From: Pseudomonadota bacterium
Lineage (GTDB): Bacteria; Pseudomonadota; Alphaproteobacteria; Sphingomonadales; Sphingomonadaceae
Assembly: GCA_023400405.1 (NCBI GenBank)
Contig: JAEXFD010000002.1
Location: 124,001 to 188,000 of the forward strand
DNA length: 64,000 nucleotides
Direction of reading: 5' to 3'
Shown here: piece by piece, positions 54,752 to 63,155 of the stretch
Layout: every line of letters begins with the position of its first letter
Numbering within the stretch: the stretch's first letter is position 1
Notes under the pieces: generated by a model
What the model saw: the letters and a program-made list of their open reading frames with translations, nothing else
The model's database searches: none
What the model was told of the DNA's origin: nothing
Translations under genes and position numbers: made by a program

Positions 54752-55810
54752 ATGCTCAAGCGGTGGCCGGGCAATCCGGTTGTCACGCCCGCGGACGTTC
54801 CGCCCAGCCGGGAAGGCTGGCAGGTGGACGGTGCCTTCAATGCCGGCGTCGCGCGGATGGGCGACGAGATCGTCATGCTGCTGCGCGTCGCCGAAAGCGT
54901 CGCCGGGGCAGGCGAGGGCGAAGTGCGCGTGCCGGTGCTCGAAGCCGATGGCGATGCCTGGCATTGCGGCGTGCGATCGTTCCGCGCCGACGATCCCGAT
55001 TATGATTTCTCCGATCCGCGCATGGTCCGCTCGGTCCAGGATCCGCGCCAGGTCCACCTCACTTCGATGTCGCACCTGCGCATCGCGCGCAGCCGCAACG
55101 GCACCGATTTCGCGGTGGATGCCGAGCCCTTCCTGTTCCCCGCCAATCGCGCCGAACGCTATGGCTGTGAGGATGCGCGGCTGACGCTGATCGAAGGGCG
55201 CTATTATGTGAACTACACCGCGGTTTCCGATCTCGGCATCACGACGGCGCTGGCGGTGACCGACGATTTCACGAGCGTCGAACGGCTCGGCATCGTCCAC
55301 GCGCCGGACAATCGCGATGTCTGCCTGTTCCCGCGCCAGATCGCCGGCAGCTATTGGTGCCTGCATCGCCCCGCGCCGCTGCACCTCGGCCTGCCCGAAA
55401 TTTGGATCGCCCGCTCGCCCGACCTGCTCCATTGGGGGCGGCACGAGCACCTCGTCGGCCGCACTGACCAGGCTTGGGAAAACAGCAAGATCGGCGGCGG
55501 CGCGCAGATGCTCGAAACCGACAAGGGCTGGCTGCAAATCTATCACGGCGTCGATGCCGATCAGCGCTACAGCCTGGGCGCGCTGCTGCTCGATCGCGAC
55601 GATCCGCGCATCGTCCGTGCGCGCCTGGCGCAGCCGCTGGGCACGCCGACCGAACCCTATGAGCGCACCGGCTTCTTCGACAATGTGCTGTTCAGCTGCG
55701 GCGCGCTGATCGAAGGCGACGAACTCTGGGTCTATTATGGCGCGGCCGATCAGGTGATGGCGCTCGGCACGGTGGCGCTCGCCGATCTCTGGGCCGCGAT
55801 GCGGGTCTAG
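54752..55810 (+). CDS. GH130 family glycoside phosphorylase/hydrolase
   Basis: 352 residues of the five-bladed beta-propeller GH130 family. The conserved segment YGCEDARLTLIEGRYYVNY carries the catalytic-type ED-x-R, followed by NRDVCLFP, HRP and IGGGAQMLETDKGWLQIYHG. GH130 enzymes split beta-mannosides with phosphate (giving mannose 1-phosphate) or, in some clades, water. No signal peptide, so it acts on imported sugar in the cytoplasm, which favours a phosphorylase. Clade and linkage (beta-1,2 or beta-1,4) cannot be settled here. Confidence 0.85.
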   Translation: MLKRWPGNPVVTPADVPPSREGWQVDGAFNAGVARMGDEIVMLLRVAESVAGAGEGEVRVPVLEADGDAWHCGVRSFRADDPDYDFSDPRMVRSVQDPRQVHLTSMSHLRIARSRNGTDFAVDAEPFLFPANRAERYGCEDARLTLIEGRYYVNYTAVSDLGITTALAVTDDFTSVERLGIVHAPDNRDVCLFPRQIAGSYWCLHRPAPLHLGLPEIWIARSPDLLHWGRHEHLVGRTDQAWENSKIGGGAQMLETDKGWLQIYHGVDADQRYSLGALLLDRDDPRIVRARLAQPLGTPTEPYERTGFFDNVLFSCGALIEGDELWVYYGAADQVMALGTVALADLWAAMRV

Positions 55811-55857
55811 CCAGCTCTTCCAAGACACCCCCTCGCAACGAAAGAAGGAAAACGCTC

Positions 55858-56883
55858 GTGGATCGCCGAGGAATCACGCGGATCAAGACCCTGTACGATG
55901 CCTTTGCCGCAGGCGCTTCGTCCCTGCCGGGGCGGAGCGGCAAGCTCCGTTTCGTCGGCATCGACGGCTGCGACGTCTACAACATCACGGCACCCTTCCA
56001 TTCGGCGGGCCGCCGGGTGATCGCCGGCCGCGTCGAGCGGCGCGACAGCGAGGATTCGGTGGCGGTCTTCTTCGAGCAACGCGATGGCGTGTGGCATCCC
56101 ATCGAAGGGGCGCCGCGCTTCGCGCTGCAGGATCCCTTCGTCACTCGGATCGGCGGCGAACTGGTGTTCGGCGGGGTCGAGATCAGCCACGATCCGACGG
56201 GAATCACCTGGCGCACGACCTTCTATCGCGGGTCCGACATCTTCGGCCTGCGCCGCTTCTTCTCCGGTCCGGTCGGGATGAAGGACATCCGGTTGTGCGC
56301 CTTGGCGGGCGGCCGCGTCGGCATCTTCACGCGGCCGCGCGGGCTGATCGGCGAGCGGGGAATGATCGGCTATGCCGAAGTCGGCAGCCTCGACGAGATG
56401 GATCTCGCGATCATCGAGGATGCACGGCTGATCGAGGACATGTTCCATCCGCACGATTGGGGCGGTGCGAATGAGGCGCACGCGCTGGAGAGCGGAGAGA
56501 TCGGCGTGATCGCGCACGCCGCCTATTTCGAGAATGACGATCGTCATGGCCAGCGGCGCTATTATGCCGTGGCCTTCGTCTTCGATCCGGCGACCCATGC
56601 CTGGCGCGACTATCGCATCATCGCCGCGCGCAGCCAGTTCCTTCCCGGCCCGGCGAAGCGGCCGGACCTGGTCGACGTCGTCTTCTCGTCCGGCATCGAG
56701 CGCGTCGGGGAAGTGACCCGGCTCTACGCGGGCACTTCCGACGCCGAAGCACAGTGGCTGGAAATCGATTGCCCGTTCGACACGCCGCTCGCCGAGAGCT
56801 CCGGGATCGAAATGCCGCGGCCCGGCGGCATGGCGGCCGCGGGTTATTCGACGGCGACGGAGATCGTCACCACGTCCGAATAG
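55858..56883 (+). CDS. DUF1861 protein, predicted beta-propeller enzyme
   Basis: 341 residues from GTG 55858 with AGAAGGA upstream. DUF1861 family, related in fold to GH130/GH43 propellers; recurrent segments include GIDGCDVYNITAPF, LQDPFVTRIGGELVFGGVE and EDMFHPHDWGGANEAHAL, the last full of acidic and His residues that could be catalytic. No signal peptide. It is the last gene of the operon, directly after GH130, so it probably acts on the same cytoplasmic oligosaccharide. Function unproven. Its 3-prime end overlaps the converging pilus gene by 40 bases. Confidence 0.75.
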   Translation: MDRRGITRIKTLYDAFAAGASSLPGRSGKLRFVGIDGCDVYNITAPFHSAGRRVIAGRVERRDSEDSVAVFFEQRDGVWHPIEGAPRFALQDPFVTRIGGELVFGGVEISHDPTGITWRTTFYRGSDIFGLRRFFSGPVGMKDIRLCALAGGRVGIFTRPRGLIGERGMIGYAEVGSLDEMDLAIIEDARLIEDMFHPHDWGGANEAHALESGEIGVIAHAAYFENDDRHGQRRYYAVAFVFDPATHAWRDYRIIAARSQFLPGPAKRPDLVDVVFSSGIERVGEVTRLYAGTSDAEAQWLEIDCPFDTPLAESSGIEMPRPGGMAAAGYSTATEIVTTSE

Positions 56884-57776
56884 ACGCCGGCGCGCTTCTG
56901 CTTGGTATCGCCGATCAGGAAGCCGATCGGCAGGGTCGCGGTGCGGCGGCCCGGACGGCTGTCGGAAACGAAGCCATGGTCCGAATTCGCGGCGGCGCGG
57001 CCGTCGATCAGGATCTGATAGGGGATCGCCCAATCGGTCCCGCCGAGGCGGAGCTTGCCGTTGTTCTGCGATTCGACGCCGAGCCGGAAGGCGCGGGTGC
57101 TGCGGACGTTGAGGTTCAGCGGCACCTTGGCCAGCCCCTCGTTCAGCTCGCCAAGGTCGACATCGGCCTGGCCGCGCACGCGGGTGAACGCGCCGGCAAG
57201 GCTCATCACTGCCGAGGGCAGCACTTCGATCCCGATCGACATCTGCCGCTGCGCCAGCACGGCGCCGTCAGCCTGCTCCGCCTGGAGCTGCAGCGACTGG
57301 CGGAAGAGACCATCGCCCGGGATGCGGTCCGGATCGATGTTGACGATGTAGCGAACCATCTGCTGCCCGCGCGCCGGCACCACCACCGAACGGTTGTTCA
57401 CCCGTCGCAGCGTCCGCCCGCCGAGCGGAGTCGCGTCATAGCCGTCGGTCTCGTCGATCAGCGTGTAGGGCACCGGCGATCCGGCGTCCGCCCGCAATCC
57501 GAAGCCGGTGCGATCGGCTTCGAATACCGGATAGAAGCGGCAATCCTGATTGCCCTCGTTGACGAAGAGCACGTCATAGCTGCCGGTCGGCTGGTTCGAC
57601 GAGAAGGGGTCGTACCCCCGGATGATCCAGTTGGCCGTCGTCGTGTCGATCCGCAGCGCGCACTGGCTGCTGCGCACTGCGGTCGGCAGGACCTGCGCGG
57701 CGGCGGTGCCGCTGGCGCACAGGGCGAGGCCGGCCAGCAGGGCGGATCGAAGGGGGCTGCGCATAGCGATCCTCAT
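56844..57776 (-). CDS. Putative two-domain pilus tip subunit (SCPU-like)
   Basis: 310 residues with a signal peptide (ATG at 57776 or 57764; cleavage near TAAAQ). The N-terminal half holds two cysteines (SSQCALRI, NQDCRFYP) and immunoglobulin-like strands; the C-terminal half ends KRAGVYSDVVTISVAVE, resembling the last strand of spore-coat-U/archaic pilin domains. Two-domain structure and position after the usher fit a tip adhesin such as CsuE. The start overlaps the usher stop (ATGA). Confidence 0.65.
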   Translation of the reverse strand: MRIAMRSPLRSALLAGLALCASGTAAAQVLPTAVRSSQCALRIDTTTANWIIRGYDPFSSNQPTGSYDVLFVNEGNQDCRFYPVFEADRTGFGLRADAGSPVPYTLIDETDGYDATPLGGRTLRRVNNRSVVVPARGQQMVRYIVNIDPDRIPGDGLFRQSLQLQAEQADGAVLAQRQMSIGIEVLPSAVMSLAGAFTRVRGQADVDLGELNEGLAKVPLNLNVRSTRAFRLGVESQNNGKLRLGGTDWAIPYQILIDGRAAANSDHGFVSDSRPGRRTATLPIGFLIGDTKQKRAGVYSDVVTISVAVE

Positions 57777-60406
57777 GGCTTGAGCTTCACGACCTTGAGG
57801 TCCACCAGACCGTCGGTCGTCTTCGGCACGCTGAACTCGAACGTCTGGCTACTACCAAAAAGCTCGACGCGATAGGTGACGCCGGGACGCAGGTTCTGGA
57901 TCGCGAACCGCCCCGCCGAATTGGTGAAGAACGACATCGATGCCCGGTCCTTGCCGTCCAGCGCGACGACGCGGCCGCCGGCGAGCGAGACGGGCTTGCC
58001 GTCGGCCTGGTCGAGCGTGCCGGTCGCGCTGACGAACGCGTCGGTGCCGACCTGGAGCGCATAGCCGCTCTTGTAGGGCGGCTTCACCCGAACCACGCCC
58101 GAGCCGACATCATAGCCGCGCGGCGCATCCTCGACGTCGTACTGGATCGACTGGGTCGTGTAGCTGTTGAGATAGCCGTTGACCGCGCCGCCGAACGTGC
58201 CGCTCTTGCTCATATAGTCGTTCTTGGCGAGCGACTGGCCGGCGACGACGCTGTGGCCCTTCAGAGTCTCGTGCGGGTAGAGCACGGCGAAGCTGTCGGT
58301 GATGCGGCGGCCGACGCCGAAATGCCCGTCGGCAAAAGCGAGCGACGTGCCGACGCGGATCGACGAGACCTGCTGGTCGGCGATGCTGCCGAAGCCGGTG
58401 CCATAGCCCGAATGGCTGATCGACGCGTCGAAGCGATTGCCGACATAATCGGCAAAGGCCTGGGCGTTCGCCGAGCCGAAGTCGCGGCCGACCACCCCGC
58501 CATAGCCAACGCTGCCGATCAGGCCGCTCGGCGAATGGACATAGGACAGCGTGGCGTTCTCGGTGTTGCTTTCGTAGCGCGCCTCGCTGCGGTCGCGATA
58601 GCTCGGCTGGAACACCAGCGAGACGTTGAAGCCCAGGCCGTTCTGGCGCGCGAACGAACCCCCATAGCGCGTATAGTTGACGCCGCCGCGCACGCTCCAC
58701 TGCCGCGAGAAGCGATAGGAGGTGTTGGCGTCGATCCGGTAGCTGTCGCCGGTGTTGCGGCGGCCCTTGATGTAGCTGAGGCCGAGCAGCGCCGTCACTT
58801 CCTGGGTGAAGCTGCGCGAATAATTGGCGCTGAGGCTCCAGGAAGAGGGATTGTCCGGTTCTTCGTTGCCGAGCCCGGCATAGCGCCGCGAGATATAGTC
58901 GGCGCGGAAGGTGAGCGCATCGACCTTGTCGCCGCGATCGAACAGCAGGTCGTAGGTCACGCCGGTCGAGTAGCCGGTGCCGAAGCGCCGGGTGTGGCTC
59001 GCCGCGACGTCGAACTGCAGGCGGCTGCTGTTGGGCAGGATGAACTGGGTCTGCCCGACCACGTTCTGGACCTTGGCGCTGGCCTGGAGGCCGACGCCGA
59101 TCGCCGGCTTGTCGACGAACGCCTTGCGGAAGAAGCCCGAAAAGGCGAACTCGCCATTATAGACCGGCGAGCGGCCATAGCGGGTCGAGGTCTTGCCGAT
59201 ATAGCCGGCATATTCATAGTCGCCGGGCTGAAGGTCGATCGGGTCCAGATAGGAATTATAGGCGATGTTCTGCACGCTGCCCGCATCGTCGCGGACCTGG
59301 ATGCTGACATCGTTGCTGCCCGAGATCAGCGGCAGCGTGCTGAGGTCGTACGAGCCCGGATCGAGCCGGAATTGCCGCAGCAGCGATCCGTTGCGATAGA
59401 CGTCGATCGTCGAGCTGCGCTGCAGGACGATCTGGCGATTGCCCTGGAGGATCGCCGAACGATATTGATCGAAGCGGCGGCGCTGGCGAGACACACCGAT
59501 GCCGCCCATCCGCACGAAGGTCTGCTGGCCGCGGATCTCCGGCTGGAGATCGCCGGCATAGAAGCGGCGATAGGAATCGGGCTGGTCGTAGACCAGGCGG
59601 ACATAATTGCGATCGAAGCGATAATTGCTGCCGGTGGGACCGAAATCTTCGCTGAAGGCGCCATCGCCTTCGAGCACGACGCCGCCGAAGCGCATCGCGC
59701 CGTCAAGATAGACGCTGGGCTTCAGGAAGCGGCTGTCGGCGCCCCACAGCTTCACGCCCACCACGTTCAGGTTGAGGAAGGCGGAGAAGCCCGCGGGCGC
59801 GAGATCGGGCATCTCGTCGTCACGCGCAGGAGCGGGGAAGAGATATTCGAGCGCGCGCTCCTCGGCGCTGATCTGCACGACGACGACGGCCAGCGCGCTT
59901 GGATCATAGGTGAGCGAGACGCCGGTGCCCTTGAGGTCGTCTTCGCCGAACGTCGCGCGCGTGCCCAGCGCCGCCTGCAGCCGATCGCGCGCCTTCTGAT
60001 TGAGCAGCGGGACCAGCACGTCGAGGAACGGCTTCGCCGCGATCGCATAGCGGTCGTCGGCCGTCAGGTGGATCGGGATCTCGCCCAGCGTGCGATCACG
60101 ATAGGTGATCGGCACTGTCAGGTCGATGTCGCGATTATAGGGATTGATGTCCGGCCGCCCCTCGGCATTCAGCGGAATCGAGGGCGCACCCGGCAATTGC
60201 ACGGGCACGCTCTGGCCGTCCTGGCGCGGCGTCGGGGCCGAGACCGGCCGGTCCTGCGACACCGGGGGCGTCGAGGTCGGGGCGGACGGCGCGGGGGTTG
60301 GTGCGGGGCGCGCCGGGCCGGGCAGGGGCACCCGCACCTGCGCAGCCGCCGGCAGCGCGTAGACGCTGAAAGAGGCGGCAGCGAGAAGGCGGATCCGTAA
60401 TCGCAT
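57773..60406 (-). CDS. Outer-membrane fimbrial usher
   Basis: 877 residues from ATG 60406, overlapping the chaperone stop (TGATG); the longer open frame to 60898 is an antisense-type artefact inside the chaperone gene. Signal peptide, a Pro-rich linker of about 50 residues, an N-terminal chaperone-binding region, a beta-barrel with a plug (YRNGSLLRQFRLDPGSYDLSTLP) and C-terminal domains. The N-terminal Pro/Thr-rich insert after the signal is unusual. Exports and assembles the pilin subunits encoded next to it. Confidence 0.9.
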   Translation of the reverse strand: MRLRIRLLAAASFSVYALPAAAQVRVPLPGPARPAPTPAPSAPTSTPPVSQDRPVSAPTPRQDGQSVPVQLPGAPSIPLNAEGRPDINPYNRDIDLTVPITYRDRTLGEIPIHLTADDRYAIAAKPFLDVLVPLLNQKARDRLQAALGTRATFGEDDLKGTGVSLTYDPSALAVVVVQISAEERALEYLFPAPARDDEMPDLAPAGFSAFLNLNVVGVKLWGADSRFLKPSVYLDGAMRFGGVVLEGDGAFSEDFGPTGSNYRFDRNYVRLVYDQPDSYRRFYAGDLQPEIRGQQTFVRMGGIGVSRQRRRFDQYRSAILQGNRQIVLQRSSTIDVYRNGSLLRQFRLDPGSYDLSTLPLISGSNDVSIQVRDDAGSVQNIAYNSYLDPIDLQPGDYEYAGYIGKTSTRYGRSPVYNGEFAFSGFFRKAFVDKPAIGVGLQASAKVQNVVGQTQFILPNSSRLQFDVAASHTRRFGTGYSTGVTYDLLFDRGDKVDALTFRADYISRRYAGLGNEEPDNPSSWSLSANYSRSFTQEVTALLGLSYIKGRRNTGDSYRIDANTSYRFSRQWSVRGGVNYTRYGGSFARQNGLGFNVSLVFQPSYRDRSEARYESNTENATLSYVHSPSGLIGSVGYGGVVGRDFGSANAQAFADYVGNRFDASISHSGYGTGFGSIADQQVSSIRVGTSLAFADGHFGVGRRITDSFAVLYPHETLKGHSVVAGQSLAKNDYMSKSGTFGGAVNGYLNSYTTQSIQYDVEDAPRGYDVGSGVVRVKPPYKSGYALQVGTDAFVSATGTLDQADGKPVSLAGGRVVALDGKDRASMSFFTNSAGRFAIQNLRPGVTYRVELFGSSQTFEFSVPKTTDGLVDLKVVKLKP

Positions 60407-61218
60407 CAGTTGAAGCGAACCTTGATCGGCGCGGGCCCGAAGGCCGTGCCGGTGTGGACCTGGAAGCTGCGCTGGCCCTTCAGCGCGGCGACATAGCCGA
60501 CGCCGATTTCGCGGTTGAGGGCCTCCTGATCGAGGACGACCGTGAGCGGCTTGCCGTCGGGACCCTTGCCCTCGATCGTCCAGCGTGCGCCGGCCATCAT
60601 CGCATGGCGCGCGCCGGTGTTGCGCACGGTGACTTCGACGCCGGGTTCCGGCGCACCCTTGCCGGGCTCCTTCGAGCCGGGATCGGCCTTGGGGGCGATC
60701 ATCACCGGCTTGGCCGAAACGACTTCGACCTTGGGCTGGGCGTTGGGCGGCGCGACGACGACGAGCGCCTTCATGTGATAGACGACCTGGACCTGGGCGC
60801 CCGGCTCGACGGTCGCGCCGGGGGCGAGCTTCACCGGAAGCTGGTTCACCGAAACGTAATAGCCCTGGCTGGCGGCAATGTCGGGGCTTCCGAGCCATTG
60901 CAGGCGGACGACCTGGCGGGCCTTGGGCTGCAGGACGCCCTGCGGCGGGAAGACGAGGAAGTCCTCGTCCGCCGGCGTCTCGGTCATCTTGCCTTCGGCG
61001 TCATAGTCGATCCGCGTGATGCGGGTCTCGTAGGCGAGTTGGGTGTCGTTGAGATTCTGGATCTCGAGGCGTCCGGTCGCACCGCTGCCCTTCGCGGTCA
61101 TCTCGATGACCATCGGGGAAACCCGCATCGCTTCGGCGACACCGGCAATGCCGGCCAGGATCGCGAGCGGCAGGAGCAGCTTGGCCGCGCGACGCGCGAC
61201 AAGAGTGTGAATACGCAA
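60406..61218 (-). CDS. Periplasmic pilus chaperone
   Basis: 270 residues. Start taken as TTG 61218, with GGGGGG upstream and a good signal peptide following (KLLLPLAILAGIAGVAEA). PapD-like two-domain immunoglobulin fold: MRVSPMVIEM, the F1-G1 region FPPQGVLQPKARQVVRLQWLG with basic and alternating hydrophobic residues that complement pilins. An insert near residue 175 (PKADPGSKEPGKGAPEPG) is unusual. Operon with the usher and the tip subunit. Confidence 0.85.
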   Translation of the reverse strand: MRIHTLVARRAAKLLLPLAILAGIAGVAEAMRVSPMVIEMTAKGSGATGRLEIQNLNDTQLAYETRITRIDYDAEGKMTETPADEDFLVFPPQGVLQPKARQVVRLQWLGSPDIAASQGYYVSVNQLPVKLAPGATVEPGAQVQVVYHMKALVVVAPPNAQPKVEVVSAKPVMIAPKADPGSKEPGKGAPEPGVEVTVRNTGARHAMMAGARWTIEGKGPDGKPLTVVLDQEALNREIGVGYVAALKGQRSFQVHTGTAFGPAPIKVRFN

Positions 61219-61264
61219 CTTACATCCCCCCCGGGACAGACTGAGTTCGAACCGGCATGATAAA

Positions 61265-61293
61265 AGAGGGGAGGTCAACAGAACCTCCCCTCT
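61265..61293 (-). terminator. Hairpin between pilin and chaperone genes
   Basis: AGAGGGGAGGT and ACCTCCCCTCT form an 11-bp perfect stem with a 7-base loop; on the minus strand it is followed by TTTT. It lies 16 bases after the pilin stop and 47 bases before the chaperone start. Partial read-through would give much pilin and little chaperone/usher. Confidence 0.65.
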
Positions 61294-61308
61294 CTTGGTT
61301 ACCGGATC

Positions 61309-62100
61309 TTACGACGCGGCGAGGGTCACCGTGATGGTGTCCTCATAGGTGCCGGCGACCAGGCCCTTGGTCTGGGCCGGAGCGATGATGTCCATGTTGA
61401 ACGACGAACGCCATGCGCCGCCGGTCTTCGGAGCCGGCACGGCCTGGCCCGGAGTCCAGGCGATCGTCTGCGTGCTCGGGGTCTGGCCCGCGCCCGTGTC
61501 CGAAACGCCCGACCAGGTCGCGGTCAGCCCATAGGGGATGTTGTCCGTGAACTGGCCGTTGTCATAGTCGCCCGGGCTGCCGTTGAGCAGCTTGCCGCCA
61601 TGGGCGGTCGTGATCGACACGGTGTTCTTGGTGTTGCAGCCGGCGGTGGCGGTGTTGAAGTTCGCCGTGATGTCGCCCGCCTGGTTGAAGGCCTGCGACA
61701 CATTGTCGGTGCTGTTGGTGCGGATGCCGATCGTGTTCAGGGCGATCGTGTGGCTCGAGGTGCCGCCGCCGTAGAACGAGCAGTCCTTGTTCACCGAGCC
61801 GGTGAGGGCGAAGGTCTGCTTGTTGGCGTCCGCGCTGGCATCCGCCGTGCCGACATTGTCCGGCGCGCTCGACGAGGAGGCGAAGCGGCTGCCGACATGG
61901 TCGTCATTGTAGCGCTGTTCGGAAGTCTTGGCGGGGACGTCCTGCACCCAGTGCGGGTTCCACCACGGACCAGTCCAGTGGCCCTGGGCCGGGGTCGGGT
62001 TAGCCGAATAGGTCGTGCTGCTGGTGGTGTGCTGCGCGAAGGCGGCGGGAGCGCCGATCAGCGCAACGGCCGCAATGGCGGTCTTGAACATGGTCTTCAT
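61309..62100 (-). CDS. Major pilin subunit, copy B
   Basis: 263 residues with a signal peptide (cleavage near AAFAQ) and AAGGTGAG ribosome site. After a variable N-terminal region rich in Trp, Pro and Thr (about 20-75), the rest is an SCPU-like/immunoglobulin-fold pilin with cysteines in KDCSFYGGG and AGCNT and a C-terminal strand GTYEDTITVTLAAS. Nearly identical in the last 180 residues to the gene at 62164-62955. Secreted via chaperone and usher encoded downstream. Confidence 0.85.
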   Translation of the reverse strand: MKTMFKTAIAAVALIGAPAAFAQHTTSSTTYSANPTPAQGHWTGPWWNPHWVQDVPAKTSEQRYNDDHVGSRFASSSSAPDNVGTADASADANKQTFALTGSVNKDCSFYGGGTSSHTIALNTIGIRTNSTDNVSQAFNQAGDITANFNTATAGCNTKNTVSITTAHGGKLLNGSPGDYDNGQFTDNIPYGLTATWSGVSDTGAGQTPSTQTIAWTPGQAVPAPKTGGAWRSSFNMDIIAPAQTKGLVAGTYEDTITVTLAAS

Positions 62101-62163
62101 GATAGTCTCACCTTAAATCTGGTATCGCCGCGTCAGCCGCGGCCGAATGGCGGGGTTCGCGGC

Positions 62164-62955
62164 TTAGGAAGCGGCGAGGGTCACCGTGATGGTGTCCTCA
62201 TAGGTGCCCGAGACGAGGCCCTTGCTCTGAGCGGGGGCGACGATGTCCATGTTGAACGCCGAACGCCATGCGCCGCCGGTCTTGGTCGGGGTGCCGACCG
62301 CGTCGCCCGCATTCCACTTGATCTGCTGCGTGCTGGCGCCATGCGCACCGTCGCCGACATTCACGCCCTGCCAGGTGGCGTTGAGGCCATAGGGGATGTT
62401 ATCGGTGAACTGGGTGTTGTCGAACGCGCCCGGGGTGCCGTTGAGCAGCTTGCCGCCATGGGTGGTGGTGATCGACACGGTGTTGTTGGTGTTGCAGCCG
62501 GCGGTGGCGGTGTTGAAGTTCGCCGTGATGTCGGCCGCCTGGTTGAACGCCTGCGAGACGTTGTCGGTGCTCTGCGTGCGGATGCCGATCGTGTTCAGGC
62601 TGATCGTGTGGGTGTTGGTGCCGCCGCCGTAGAACGAGCAATCCTTGCTCACCGAGCCGGTGAGGGTGAAGGTCTGCTTGTTGGCATCGGCGCTGGCATC
62701 GGCGGTGCCGACGTCGTTCGGGGCGCTCGAATCCGAGTGGAAGCGCGAACCGCTCAGCGTCTTGAGCGCCGGGCCGCCGATCGCCTGGGTCAGGTCGTAG
62801 GCAGCGTCGGCGAGGACCGCCGCACCGCCCGTGACAGTGCCGTTGCCGCCGGTCGAGTAGGTCGAGGTGTAGGTGGTGTGCGACTGGGCCTGGGCGGTGC
62901 CCGAGACCCCCACCAGGGCAACCGCCGCAATGGCGGTCGTGAACATGAGCTTCAT
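62164..62955 (-). CDS. Major pilin subunit, copy A
   Basis: 263 residues, same length as its neighbour and paralogous to it. Ribosome site GAGGAA before ATG 62955, signal peptide to about AQAQ. The N-terminal quarter (STYSTGGNGTVTGGAAVLADA...) differs completely from that of copy B, while the C-terminal domain shares long identical runs (DNVSQAFNQA-ITANFNTATAGCNT). First gene after the 200-base intergenic region that follows 63156, so probably the first gene of the operon. Confidence 0.85.
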   Translation of the reverse strand: MKLMFTTAIAAVALVGVSGTAQAQSHTTYTSTYSTGGNGTVTGGAAVLADAAYDLTQAIGGPALKTLSGSRFHSDSSAPNDVGTADASADANKQTFTLTGSVSKDCSFYGGGTNTHTISLNTIGIRTQSTDNVSQAFNQAADITANFNTATAGCNTNNTVSITTTHGGKLLNGTPGAFDNTQFTDNIPYGLNATWQGVNVGDGAHGASTQQIKWNAGDAVGTPTKTGGAWRSAFNMDIVAPAQSKGLVSGTYEDTITVTLAAS

Positions 62956-63155
62956 GACTGTTTCCTCACTGATTGCGGGGGTCGATCGCCAATCGATCTT
63001 CCTTCCGCGGCTCCGACTGTGGGAACATCCCCTCGCGAGGGATCTTCCGATTATCCCACCCCGAACGACCGATGTTTTTGCCGGGGCAGGCTACTCGTTC
63101 GGCAGGATACGCGCCGAATTCCTTCGGGCTGGCGCCCGGGATATCGCGTCGCCGC

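Noticed and set aside
58253..60400. 715-codon open frame on the plus strand
   Set aside because: Antisense to the usher gene, which has clear signal peptide, plug and barrel features; the plus frame has none.
60407..60898. Longer N-terminal extension of the usher frame
   Set aside because: This part lies inside the chaperone gene in another frame; a proper signal peptide starts at ATG 60406.
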